This document shows, piece by piece, positions 16,350 through 23,660 of a DNA stretch of 64,000 bases. The DNA is from Rhodococcus sp. IEGM 1381. GTDB lineage: Bacteria > Actinomycetota > Actinomycetes > Mycobacteriales > Mycobacteriaceae. Numbering within the stretch: the first letter of the stretch is position 1; each line of letters starts with the position of its first letter. The position numbers were made by a program, and so were the translations under genes. Location: assembly GCF_030056795.1 (NCBI RefSeq), contig NZ_JASHKQ010000007.1, positions 62,001-126,000 on the forward strand, read 5' to 3'. The notes beneath the pieces are model-generated. The model was not told the DNA's origin and made no database searches. It saw nothing but the letters and a program-made list of their open reading frames with translations.

Positions 16350-16588
16350 TGACTGCTCCCTCTCGGATGTCTCACTGCGTTCGGATCGAGTCAGTACTGC
16401 GATCCGTCCGGGGCACGTGAACGCCTCGGTGTACTCGCGTGAAGTCATACCGTGTACCAGGCCAGAGTACGCCTCGCCAGGTGCGCGAGAGGCGCGAAAC
16501 TGCACCGAATCCGACCAGCGGCGGCGATGAACTTCACTGGCACGAACGTTATGGGGACGATCGCGCAGATTCAACGCAACGCGCCGTA

Positions 16589-16611
16589 AACCTGAACCTA
16601 AAGTTGAGGTT
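16589..16611. promoter_or_regulatory. candidate MerR-type operator upstream of the Rv1830-like gene
   Basis: Inverted repeat AACCTGAAC (16589-16597), CTAAA spacer, GTTGAGGTT (16603-16611), with one mismatch in nine. It sits in the 274-bp non-coding stretch between the BFN gene stop (16624) and the merR start (16349), a position that fits a promoter of the MerR gene. Two MerR regulators (this one and FtsR) are encoded on either side. Confidence 0.5.
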
Positions 16612-16623
16612 GAGACTCTTCTG

Positions 16624-17097
16624 TTACCCGTCGGTGGCCTTGAAGTCGTCCGGCGACACCGAATCGAGGAACTCCTTGAATTTCTCGACCTCGTCCTCAC
16701 GCTCGTCGGGCATGATCAGGCCGGCCTCGGCCAGCACGGGTTCTTCGGCATAGATCGGTACCCCGGCGCGCAGTGCGATGGCGACGGAATCCGACGGCCG
16801 AGCAGACACTCGGACATCTTTGTCGAACACGAGATCGGCGTAGAAGGTGCCCTCTTGAAGGTCGACGATGCGCACTTCCTTGAGCTCGCGACCCAATGCC
16901 GAGATCAAATTCTTGACGAGATCATGGGTGAGCGGACGGGCAGGCTGGACACCTTGTTGCTCCAAAGCGATTGCAGCAGCCTCGGTTTGACCGATCCAGA
17001 TCGGCAGGTACCTGTCACCATCGGCCTCACGCAGCAGCAGCACGGGCTGATTCTGCGGCTGTTCGACACGAATACCGACCACACGCATCTCACTCAT
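16624..17097 (-). CDS. bifunctional nuclease (BFN/DUF151) family protein
   Basis: 157 residues, soluble. It contains the DUF151 core: PVLLLREADGDRYLPIWIGQ near residues 18-37, a block around HDLVKNLISALG, and DVRVSARPSDSVAIALRAG near 95-112. The family is named for plant/bacterial proteins with DNase and RNase activity, though the physiological role in actinobacteria is unclear. It lies between the two MerR genes exactly as Rv1829 does. The C-terminus is acidic. It ends before a 274-bp leader of the downstream merR gene. Confidence 0.9.
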   Translation of the reverse strand: MSEMRVVGIRVEQPQNQPVLLLREADGDRYLPIWIGQTEAAAIALEQQGVQPARPLTHDLVKNLISALGRELKEVRIVDLQEGTFYADLVFDKDVRVSARPSDSVAIALRAGVPIYAEEPVLAEAGLIMPDEREDEVEKFKEFLDSVSPDDFKATDG

Positions 17098-17194
17098 CGT
17101 GTCTGCCTCTCACCTCATGAAATCCGGGCTGCACTTCGTTCGTTCAGCTCGTCGCAGCCGAGTCTATTGGAAGTCGGACAGACGCGAGCGAGCG

Positions 17195-17932
17195 TCACCG
17201 GTCGAGTGCACCGCGCACCGCCGCTTTGACCAGACAGGTGTGCAACGTCAACGATAACGCCGCGAGCTCTCGAATCATTTCTTCCGCGCGATCACGCGCA
17301 CCGGCGTCGCGGCCCTTGGCGACCGGTCCGGCTATCTGTGCAACCAGACCCGCCTCGCGGTCCGCCGCGAGTTTGAAGGCACGGAGGTGGCGCACTTCGA
17401 GACCGAACTGCAACATCGCGTGTGCCGTACGTGCCAGCGTCACGGCACCGTCGTCGTAGAAGCCGGCCTGCCCGGGAGTGATCAACCCGCTCCGCAACAG
17501 CTCGGTCAGGAACGCATCGTCGATACCGGCCTGGGCCAGAAGGTCGGCCTTGCTGATCCGCACCTCACGGTCCGGCAAGAACTCCTCGGGCGACACCTCA
17601 CCCGCGGCGAGCGTCAGAGACCGCGGCCGTTTGACCGATGCGTCGGCCCGCTCGACAGTTGCAACACCGTGATCGATAGCTTCGAGTTGCTCTTTGATCA
17701 CCTTGAGCGGCAGGTACTGGTCGCGCTGGGCGGTCAGAACGAATCGCAGCCGTTCGCAGTCTGCAATGGAAAACCGTCGGTAGCCCGACGGAGTGCGTTC
17801 CGGGGAGATCAGACCCTCGGCTTCGAGGAATCTGATCTTCGAGATCGTCACATCCGGAAAGTCGGGCCGAAGTCGATCGAGGACGGAGCCAATCGACATC
17901 CCCCCGTTGGACTGCTGCCCGACGGCGGTCAC
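17195..17932 (-). CDS. ftsR: FtsR-type MerR regulator
   Basis: 245 residues. The N-terminal winged HTH (residues about 13-56; SIGSVLDRLRPDFPDV, GYRRF) is followed by a helical region and an effector-like C-terminal domain. It is the gene directly after garA/odhI, the position of Rv1828 and of FtsR in Corynebacterium glutamicum, where FtsR activates ftsZ. The GTG start (17932) overlaps the garA stop by 4 bp, so it is translationally coupled to garA. The same cell-division role is an inference from orthology and position. Confidence 0.88.
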   Translation of the reverse strand: MTAVGQQSNGGMSIGSVLDRLRPDFPDVTISKIRFLEAEGLISPERTPSGYRRFSIADCERLRFVLTAQRDQYLPLKVIKEQLEAIDHGVATVERADASVKRPRSLTLAAGEVSPEEFLPDREVRISKADLLAQAGIDDAFLTELLRSGLITPGQAGFYDDGAVTLARTAHAMLQFGLEVRHLRAFKLAADREAGLVAQIAGPVAKGRDAGARDRAEEMIRELAALSLTLHTCLVKAAVRGALDR

Positions 17933-18426
17933 TGGCTTCCTGCACCCGCAGACGTGTCGCCGACCTGAGATCCGTTGCCGCCCCGCGGTCCGGTCAGGAA
18001 CACCAACCGGAACTTACCGATCTGCACCTCGTCGCCGTTGGCCAGAACTGCGGAGTCGACCGGCTCCCGATTGACGTAGGTGCCGTTGAGGCTGCCGACG
18101 TCGACGACCTGGAAATCGTCCTCGTCCTGCCGGAACTCGGCGTGCCGACGACTGACGGTGACGTCGTCCAGGAAGATGTCGCTGTCGGGATGCCGTCCGG
18201 CGGAGGTGGTCGGCTGGTCGAGCAGAAACCGCGATCCTGCATTGGGGCCGCGCTTGACGACGAGCAGAGCGGCACCGACAGGCAGCCCCTCGACACCCGA
18301 GACCGGAGCTTCGGTGCTCTGGGCGGCCGCGGAGTTGTCCAGCTCCTGGAGGAAATCTGCGCGGAAGACCGAGGTGGTCTCTGCCGGCGACTCCCCGTAG
18401 TTGCTGTCGTTGTCGTTCTGGCTCAC
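17929..18426 (-). CDS. garA: FHA-domain metabolic regulator GarA (OdhI)
   Basis: 165 residues. The N-terminal tail carries the kinase target motif ETTSVF (Thr17/Thr18), and the FHA domain spans about residues 70-140 with the phosphothreonine-binding signature (GRHPDSDI, SRRHAEF, GSLNGTY). In mycobacteria and corynebacteria, unphosphorylated GarA/OdhI binds and inhibits 2-oxoglutarate dehydrogenase and, in mycobacteria, also acts on glutamate enzymes; phosphorylation by PknB/PknG makes the tail fold onto its own FHA domain. The GTG start is preceded by GAAGGAGTAAC. Upstream, 212 bp without a gene separate it from gcvH and probably hold its promoter. Confidence 0.95.
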   Translation of the reverse strand: MSQNDNDSNYGESPAETTSVFRADFLQELDNSAAAQSTEAPVSGVEGLPVGAALLVVKRGPNAGSRFLLDQPTTSAGRHPDSDIFLDDVTVSRRHAEFRQDEDDFQVVDVGSLNGTYVNREPVDSAVLANGDEVQIGKFRLVFLTGPRGGNGSQVGDTSAGAGSQ

Positions 18427-18638
18427 CGTTACTCCTTCTCAGTCCGTTCACCCGGGCAGTACACGCCGCGGGTAACGCAGTACATGGTCTTCACATCTGG
18501 TGTTGCGTTGCGCCTGGTTCTATTTACGTCTGTACAGCTTGCTGGACCTTCGCCCCGACAGGGTATTCGCTCGGTGTCGACCGTACCCTGCGCAGTGTGG
18601 ACCGTGTGGCCGGTTGGCAGGTGTCGACAGCCGGCCGA

Positions 18639-19043
18639 TCACTCGGCCGTGATGAGAGCATATCCGGCAGCATCGAGCATCTGCGCCAGTGCCGCGTCCA
18701 ACTCCTCCGGCGACGAAACCTCAAGGTCGATCAGCCAGCCCCCGGTGTACGGTCCCGAATTCACCTTCTCCGGTTCGGCGTCCAAATCCTGGTTCACGCC
18801 AATCACTTTCGCAGTCAACGGGCTGAACACGTCGGACACACTCTTGGTCGACTCGACTTCTCCGAGAGACTCACCCGCGGTGACGGTGTCGCCGACAGCC
18901 GGAAGCTGAACGAACACCACGTCCCCCAACTGAGACTGCGCGAAATCGGTGATACCGATTCGCACTGCCGCCGGGCCCGTGCGCTGCACCCACTCGTGCT
19001 CGGGCGTGTAGTACAGATCAGCTGGTGTGTCGATGTCGCTCAA
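18639..19043 (-). CDS. gcvH: glycine cleavage system H protein
   Basis: 134 residues, the usual GcvH size. It carries the lipoyl group that shuttles the aminomethyl intermediate from GcvP to GcvT. The lipoylation lysine is Lys67 in VESTKSVSDV, and the N-terminal block YYTPEHEWV is typical. It works with gcvP 3.3 kb away on the same strand, but unlike gcvP it has no riboswitch directly upstream. It follows the DUF881 gene by 40 bp and could be cotranscribed with that membrane cluster. Confidence 0.97.
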   Translation of the reverse strand: MSDIDTPADLYYTPEHEWVQRTGPAAVRIGITDFAQSQLGDVVFVQLPAVGDTVTAGESLGEVESTKSVSDVFSPLTAKVIGVNQDLDAEPEKVNSGPYTGGWLIDLEVSSPEELDAALAQMLDAAGYALITAE

Positions 19044-19083
19044 CGCGGCATTCCCTTCGATCGTGGCCCGGGCGATCGGGCGG

Positions 19084-19833
19084 TCAGTTACCGGGCTGAG
19101 CGTATTGACGCGGGCGCGGATCCCGCAAGGCGGAGACCGTGACCTGGTCCGACTGCGTGATCTTCGAGGACGCCCCGTTGCGAGTGACGGTGTCCACCAC
19201 GCCCCCGGGGATGTTCAGCGCCGACGCCAGCGTGGGTGAGTCTCCGATTGCCGTGAACGTGTACGGGGCTCGCAATTCGCGGCCGTCGACCACCACCCGA
19301 CCGGCAGGCCCCGCGATCCACGAATCGACGCCGATGCGGACGGCACTGTCGCCACCCTCGATCTGGAGAGCCTCGGCACCGGCGACACGCAACTCCTGCA
19401 TGGCGTCGAGCAATACCTCGGACCCGACGCCCGAATTCGGGTCATCGACGACCACGGTCACACCCGGGCCCTGAGCAGCGACCGTACCGACTTGAATCGA
19501 CAACGCGGACAATCGTTCCTGTGCCTCTGCCACTGCTGCCTCCGATCCCGAGCCGGACTGGCGCAGAGTCGCCAACGTGGCTTGCAGTGTGCTGATCTCG
19601 TCGCGAATCGACGCCTCGCGCCGGGTGAGGGTGTCCAGCACGACCAACAGGTCCTCCGGCCGGGAACTCTCCACATTGTCGGAGGTACTCGTCTCTCGCA
19701 CCTGAGTGGCGATACCGATTCCGAGGATGCACAACAGGGCGAGCGCAAGAATGCCGAACGCCGTTCCGCGCCTGCGTCGATCTGTATCCAGGGCTCGAGC
19801 GCGCCGGCCGTGCCGCCCGGTCCGAGCCGTCAT
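19084..19833 (-). CDS. DUF881 family membrane protein (Rv1825 type)
   Basis: 249 residues: basic N-terminus, one membrane helix (about 25-45), a coiled-coil-like segment (about 65-110), then an extracytoplasmic DUF881 domain (GPGVTVVVDDP..., QELRVAGAEALQIEGG, SWIAGPAGRVVVDGRELRAPY). DUF881 proteins have no proven enzymatic function; in firmicutes and actinobacteria they sit next to division or sporulation genes. Here two flank the small basic protein gene, as in M. tuberculosis. Confidence 0.9.
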   Translation of the reverse strand: MTARTGRHGRRARALDTDRRRRGTAFGILALALLCILGIGIATQVRETSTSDNVESSRPEDLLVVLDTLTRREASIRDEISTLQATLATLRQSGSGSEAAVAEAQERLSALSIQVGTVAAQGPGVTVVVDDPNSGVGSEVLLDAMQELRVAGAEALQIEGGDSAVRIGVDSWIAGPAGRVVVDGRELRAPYTFTAIGDSPTLASALNIPGGVVDTVTRNGASSKITQSDQVTVSALRDPRPRQYAQPGN

Positions 19834-19836
19834 CTC

Positions 19837-20280
19837 CTACGCGCCGAACAGACGGCGGCGAAGAGCCGCTGCATTGCCGAAGATACGAATTCCCAGAACG
19901 ACGACGATGGCCGTCGACAACTGCGTTCCCACTCCGAGCTGATCACCGAGCCACACGATCAAGGCGGCGACGAGGACGTTGAAGACGAAGGAGACGACGA
20001 ACACCTTGGCGTCGAAGATTCCGTCGAGAAACGCACGCAGACCACCGAATACCGCATCGATCGCAGCGACGACGGCGATCGGCAGATAGGGCGCGACTAC
20101 TGCGGGCACCTGCGGTCCGGCAACCGTGCCGATGACCACTCCAGCGATCAGGGCGGCGAGAGCGGCAATGGCGTACGCGCCGTGAGTGGTGGTGATCGGG
20201 GATTCCACGGTAGTGCCGGCGTCTGTTGCCTCGTCGTCCTGCTCGGCCGGTACGGCCGTCGTCGGGTCGTGCTCCGTCAT
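19837..20280 (-). CDS. small basic family membrane protein (Sbp, DUF1290)
   Basis: 147 residues. An acidic, hydrophilic N-terminus of about 30 residues is followed by three or four membrane helices with the hallmark block YLPIAVVAAIDAVFGGLRA and DAKVFVVSFVFN. The start is ATG 20280, overlapping the preceding DUF881 stop (ATGA). Family members are small integral membrane proteins always found with DUF881 partners; their role is not established. The start is well supported by the overlap, although the acidic extension makes it longer than the M. tuberculosis protein. Confidence 0.9.
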   Translation of the reverse strand: MTEHDPTTAVPAEQDDEATDAGTTVESPITTTHGAYAIAALAALIAGVVIGTVAGPQVPAVVAPYLPIAVVAAIDAVFGGLRAFLDGIFDAKVFVVSFVFNVLVAALIVWLGDQLGVGTQLSTAIVVVLGIRIFGNAAALRRRLFGA

Positions 20281-21167
20281 CGTGGGCCTGCCTCCTCTGC
20301 CTCGAACGACTCTCTCACAGCGGCGGGACCGAGTTCGAGATCGGAGGCCGGACGCACCGAGAACCCGACACCGTACAACTGCGCCACAGTGCTCATCCGG
20401 AGATACGCGTCGCTGACGACGAATTGAACTTGGATACGCTGAGGGGGTCCGATCGCCTCGATGTCGTAGGGCGAGTCGATCGGGCGGTTGTCCAGCAACA
20501 TGGCCCCTCCGGCCTGCCTGATGGTCACGTTCGGGCCAACTCGAATGCCGTCCACCGACACCGCCTCGGCGCCGCTGGCCCACAGCGAGTTGACAATTGC
20601 GGCGATATCTCGGTCGAGCACTGCAGCGCCCGAGCCCGTGCGAGCCGACGAACCGTTCGCACTCGTCGGCTCCGTGACAACGACGGACAGTCCCGGACCC
20701 GTCACCGTGTCGATACCCGCTGCGGATTCGACGGCACTCAATCGGTCCAGCAGCGCACTGCCCGCGGCATCGGACTGCAGCGCTCGATCGCGTTCGGTCG
20801 ATACCTCCTCGGCCAGTTCGTCTCTCGTCGATTCCAGGTCGCCGCTTCGGCCCTGGGCAGCTCTGACGGCGGCCGACGCGTCGGCACCTGCGCGGTCGAC
20901 CGCGGCAGCACCGGATGCCAACTGGGAGAGAGCGACACCGAATATCAGACCGACCACGACGGCACCGGTCAGCAACCACAAGGCTGCAGGTACTCGCGGC
21001 TTACGGGTGTGTTGCGCCGTGCGTTCGGCTGCCGCGGCTGCGTATCCCGGATCGAGGTGGTCGGTCAGCAACGAGGTCAGCAGTGACGGGACAGGATTCC
21101 TCTTGACCCGAGCCCCGGGTCGTTCCGCCGGCTCCACTCCTGCCCCCGGTCGTTCCGCAGGCTCCAC
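20277..21167 (-). CDS. DUF881 family membrane protein (Rv1823 type)
   Basis: 296 residues from GTG 21167: N-terminal cytoplasmic region, one membrane helix (about 60-85), a coiled-coil-like segment (about 88-135) and a DUF881 domain. The first ten codons are duplicated in tandem (MEPAERPGAG then VEPAERPGAR), so there are two candidate starts 30 bp apart, GTG 21167 and GTG 21137; the second has a better purine-rich site (GGGGGCAGGA) just before it. The stop overlaps the sbp start by 4 bp, and GTG 21167 lies 2 bp past the stop of the upstream phosphatidyltransferase gene, so the four genes form one operon. Confidence 0.88.
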   Translation of the reverse strand: MEPAERPGAGVEPAERPGARVKRNPVPSLLTSLLTDHLDPGYAAAAAERTAQHTRKPRVPAALWLLTGAVVVGLIFGVALSQLASGAAAVDRAGADASAAVRAAQGRSGDLESTRDELAEEVSTERDRALQSDAAGSALLDRLSAVESAAGIDTVTGPGLSVVVTEPTSANGSSARTGSGAAVLDRDIAAIVNSLWASGAEAVSVDGIRVGPNVTIRQAGGAMLLDNRPIDSPYDIEAIGPPQRIQVQFVVSDAYLRMSTVAQLYGVGFSVRPASDLELGPAAVRESFEAEEAGPR

Positions 21168-21169
21168 CG

Positions 21170-21772
21170 TCAGTTGCCGGCCGCTGTCGGATCGACTGCC
21201 CTGGCCACTGCGATGGCCTTGCCGAGGTAGAGCAGACCCGTCCAGGAGTACAACACGGTGCCCCAGATGAGTAAGGCGTACCCCAGTGGTCCTGCCGCGT
21301 CGGCCACCGAACTGGTGCCCGCAGAGACCAGCAGCACCGGCAGCGCGATCATGACGACGAAGGTTGCGGCCTTGCCGAGGTAGATGACGTCCGGAGGAGG
21401 TAGAGATCGACGTCGGTAGACGAACATCGTCAATCCGAGCACAGCATCGCGCCCGATCAGTATCGCTGCCACCCACCACGGAATGATGCCGCGCAGAACG
21501 AAGGCGACCAGGGTACTGACGACGTAGAGCCGATCGACCAACGGATCGAGAACGGCACCCAACTTCGATGCCTGCCCGAGCATGCGAGCGAGTTTGCCGT
21601 CCAGCCAATCGGTTCCGCCGCTGACGAGCAGAATGACCAACGCCCATCCGTCGGCTTCCGGGCCGAGCAGGAGATACAGGAACAGGGGAACGCCGGCGAG
21701 CCGGATGGCACTGAGCAGGTTCGGAACGGTCGCGATGCGATCGGATACTTCGAGCTCATGGTTGTCCGTCAC
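21170..21772 (-). CDS. CDP-alcohol phosphatidyltransferase family protein (PgsA2-like)
   Basis: 200-residue polytopic membrane enzyme with the complete CDP-alcohol phosphotransferase signature, D-x2-DG-x2-AR-x8-G-x3-D-x3-D, seen as TDWLDGKLARMLGQ followed by GAVLDPLVDR (about residues 54-81). Enzymes of this family transfer a phosphatidyl group from CDP-diacylglycerol to an alcohol such as glycerol-3-phosphate. The locus corresponds to Rv1822 (named pgsA2), so phosphatidylglycerophosphate or cardiolipin synthesis is plausible, but the acceptor alcohol is not fixed by sequence. The start is GTG 21772. It leads the DUF881-Sbp operon. Confidence 0.9.
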   Translation of the reverse strand: MTDNHELEVSDRIATVPNLLSAIRLAGVPLFLYLLLGPEADGWALVILLVSGGTDWLDGKLARMLGQASKLGAVLDPLVDRLYVVSTLVAFVLRGIIPWWVAAILIGRDAVLGLTMFVYRRRSLPPPDVIYLGKAATFVVMIALPVLLVSAGTSSVADAAGPLGYALLIWGTVLYSWTGLLYLGKAIAVARAVDPTAAGN

Positions 21773-21832
21773 CGAACCGTCACCTCCTGTCGCTTCTGCT
21801 CGTCGTGCGTTCGGGCCGAGTCTGCGGCCACG

Positions 21833-22468
21833 TTAGCGCCACGCGAACACGGGCTGTTCGAAGTCGGCGACTCGGGTGTGTCGACCGTGTAGCGCCACCT
21901 CGCGAAACTGATGGACGATTGCGCCGGTCGGAGCATGGATCGCTCCGGTTCGGTACGGCCATCGAATCACCGGGCGGGAGGATTCGGGAATCGATACGAA
22001 CTGCGCGTCGACGTCGAGTTCGTCGACGGTCACCTCGAAAACCTCGGATACCTCGTCCTCGTTGGGGCGCAACGTGGACGAGTAGTCACCCACCCACACG
22101 ACGAACGGGGTGATGACGTAACCGGATCGGGTGACGTAGTCGTCCAGCCTGCCCAGTACGTCGGCCGCAACAGCACGAATGCCCAGCTCCTCGTGCAATT
22201 CCCGCAAGCACGCCTGCATCGCGGATTCACCTGGATCCACGCCGCCGCCCGGCAAGGCGTACTGGCCCGGGTGTGCGCGCAATCGACTCGGCCGCTTCGT
22301 CAGCAGCATGCGCCGGTCCCCCGGCGCTCCGCCGAGTGCGACGGCCACCGCAGCGGCGCGCAGGCCGTCGGCCTCGGCGGTGCGGTGGGTGAAACGTGCG
22401 AGTTCGCGCGCGACGGAACGCCGATCGAGCAGGTCCTCGGCCGACTCAGCGGAAGTATCGTCACTCAC
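21833..22468 (-). CDS. NUDIX hydrolase, CoA pyrophosphatase-like
   Basis: 211 residues from GTG 22468. A complete NUDIX box, G-x5-E-x7-RELHEELGI, lies around residues 75-97, preceded by the block LLTKRPSRLRAHPGQYALPG, which resembles the CoA-pyrophosphatase (NudL) signature. It would hydrolyse a nucleoside diphosphate derivative, perhaps CoA. It follows idi by 10 bp on the same strand, so the two NUDIX-fold genes are probably cotranscribed. Confidence 0.87.
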   Translation of the reverse strand: MSDDTSAESAEDLLDRRSVARELARFTHRTAEADGLRAAAVAVALGGAPGDRRMLLTKRPSRLRAHPGQYALPGGGVDPGESAMQACLRELHEELGIRAVAADVLGRLDDYVTRSGYVITPFVVWVGDYSSTLRPNEDEVSEVFEVTVDELDVDAQFVSIPESSRPVIRWPYRTGAIHAPTGAIVHQFREVALHGRHTRVADFEQPVFAWR

Positions 22469-22478
22469 AGCACGAACA

Positions 22479-23096
22479 CTAGAGCCCTGGCGATGTCGGC
22501 GGGCGGCGGGCGGCGGGCGGAAGCAGGTCGTCGGCGGCAACCGGCCAGCCGAGCGGGTCGTCGGCCAGAATCGACAATTGTTCCACTTGTGTTCGACACC
22601 AGGGTGATACGTCGACGGTTCCGTCGAGCACGCCGGCAGAGAATTCCGGCCACGACACCCACAGGGTTTCGTCCACCTCGAGCGGGTCGGGGTCGAGCCC
22701 CGCGCTCTCGTCCACCCGCACGCGATAGACGGGACAGATCTCGTTCTCCACGATGCCGTTGTCCATAACGGCCCGATACCGAAAGTGCGGAAGAACCAGT
22801 TCGGCCGTGCTTGCGTGCAGGCCCAACTCCTCGCCGATCCGGCGCAGCACCGCATCGGCGAGTTCTTCCCCGGGGGCCGGGTGACCACAACACGTGTTGG
22901 TCAGCACGCCGGGCCAGGTCGTCTTGCTCGACGCCCTACGCGTGAGCAGTACCGCCCCGTCCGATCCGACCACATAGCTCGAGAACGCCAGATGCAGCGG
23001 CGTCTGCAGCGTGTGCACGGTCGTCTTGTCCTGTGTGCCGACAGCTCGGCCTTCGTCGTCGAGCAACACCACGTGCTGCGCCGGTGATCGATCCAT
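22479..23096 (-). CDS. idi: isopentenyl-diphosphate delta-isomerase, type I
   Basis: Interconverts isopentenyl and dimethylallyl diphosphate for isoprenoid synthesis (menaquinone, carotenoids, polyprenyl carriers) in the cytoplasm. It has 205 residues, close to the mycobacterial enzyme (203). The catalytic cysteine motif NTCCGHP, the NUDIX-like RRIGEELGL and the glutamate motif ENEICPVY are all present. The C-terminus has a short Pro-rich tail. It is divergent, 44 bp away, from the small Gly-rich ORF that starts the repeat-peptide locus. Confidence 0.96.
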   Translation of the reverse strand: MDRSPAQHVVLLDDEGRAVGTQDKTTVHTLQTPLHLAFSSYVVGSDGAVLLTRRASSKTTWPGVLTNTCCGHPAPGEELADAVLRRIGEELGLHASTAELVLPHFRYRAVMDNGIVENEICPVYRVRVDESAGLDPDPLEVDETLWVSWPEFSAGVLDGTVDVSPWCRTQVEQLSILADDPLGWPVAADDLLPPAARRPPTSPGL

Positions 23097-23128
23097 CGTT
23101 CCATGGTCCCACGGTCGAATTCACGGTC

Positions 23129-23134
23129 TACTGT
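23129..23134 (+). promoter_or_regulatory. candidate -10 element of a leaderless transcript
   Basis: TACTGT fits TANNNT and ends 6 bp before the ATG at 23141, which has no Shine-Dalgarno. This is the expected layout for leaderless mRNAs, common in actinobacteria. Confidence 0.45.
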
Positions 23135-23140
23135 CGAACC

Positions 23141-23305
23141 ATGGGACGCACAGAGAACGCCGGCGACGAGACACCGACCGTCGACAAGAAATCGACCACG
23201 CCTGATTCGCCGAAGGGCGGCCGACCCGGACCGGTGGACGGCGGGGGCGGCGGCGGGATGGCGACGCGGGAGAACGCACCGGAAATTGCCGAAGATTCCG
23301 CCTGA
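23141..23305 (+). CDS. small Gly-rich hypothetical protein at the head of the repeat-peptide/JmjC locus
   Basis: 54 residues, hydrophilic, with a basic Ser/Thr/Pro segment, then GGRPGPVDGGGGGG, then an acidic end. There is no cysteine and no membrane segment. It has no ribosome site; a TANNNT -10 element 6 bp upstream suggests leaderless expression. It lies 97 bp before the repeat protein gene. It could be a second small peptide of the same system or an unrelated small protein; function is unknown. Confidence 0.45.
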   Translation: MGRTENAGDETPTVDKKSTTPDSPKGGRPGPVDGGGGGGMATRENAPEIAEDSA

Positions 23306-23402
23306 ACCCCTCCGCGCTGTTTGAAGAACAGAGTTTGCGTCAATACCCCCGATGTTCTCGCGCCGCGCGGGCACACGAACCTCCACGACCGGAAGGACCT
23401 CG

Positions 23403-23660
23403 ATGAGCATCAACGACGACGACATCACCACCACAGGCGGAACCGCAGGTGAAGGCCCCGCTGACGGCGGATCGAACCCCGGCGGTCACGACGGCGGAGC
23501 AGATGGCACCGCAGGAGCCGGCGAAGGCCCAGCCGACGGCGGATCGAACCCCGACGGCCATGACGGCGGAGCAGACGGCACCGCAGGAGCAGGCGAAGGC
23601 CCAGCCGACGGCGGTTCCAACCCCAATGGGCACGACGGCGGTGCGGACGGTACCGCTTGA
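23403..23660 (+). CDS. 85-residue tandem-repeat Gly/Asp/His protein, candidate substrate peptide
   Basis: After a 14-residue acidic leader (MSINDDDITTTGGT) the whole protein is three copies of a 24-residue unit (residues 15-38, 39-62, 63-85, the last one residue short). Each unit reads AGEGPADGGSNP, one variable residue (Gly, Asp or Asn in copies 1, 2, 3), then GHDGGADGTAG. Pro, Asp7, Asn11, His15, Asp16 and Asp20 are invariant. There is no cysteine and no hydrophobic segment, so it is unlikely to fold into a normal globular enzyme. The ATG is preceded by GGAAGGACCTCG. The stop overlaps the TTG start of the oxygenase gene (TTGA), so the two are translationally coupled. This looks like a repeat-bearing substrate of that enzyme. 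Confidence 0.75.
   Translation: MSINDDDITTTGGTAGEGPADGGSNPGGHDGGADGTAGAGEGPADGGSNPDGHDGGADGTAGAGEGPADGGSNPNGHDGGADGTA
23445..23657 (+). repeat. three in-frame 72-bp tandem repeats
   Basis: Copies at 23445-23516, 23517-23588 and 23589-23657 (last one 3 bp short), contiguous and in frame within the 85-residue protein. Differences fall mostly at third codon positions and at the single variable residue, so the amino-acid unit, not only the DNA, has been kept. Confidence 0.95.

Noticed and set aside
23445..23657. CRISPR-like or minisatellite array
   Set aside because: The copies are contiguous without spacers, in frame, and differ mainly at third codon positions, so they are coding repeats.
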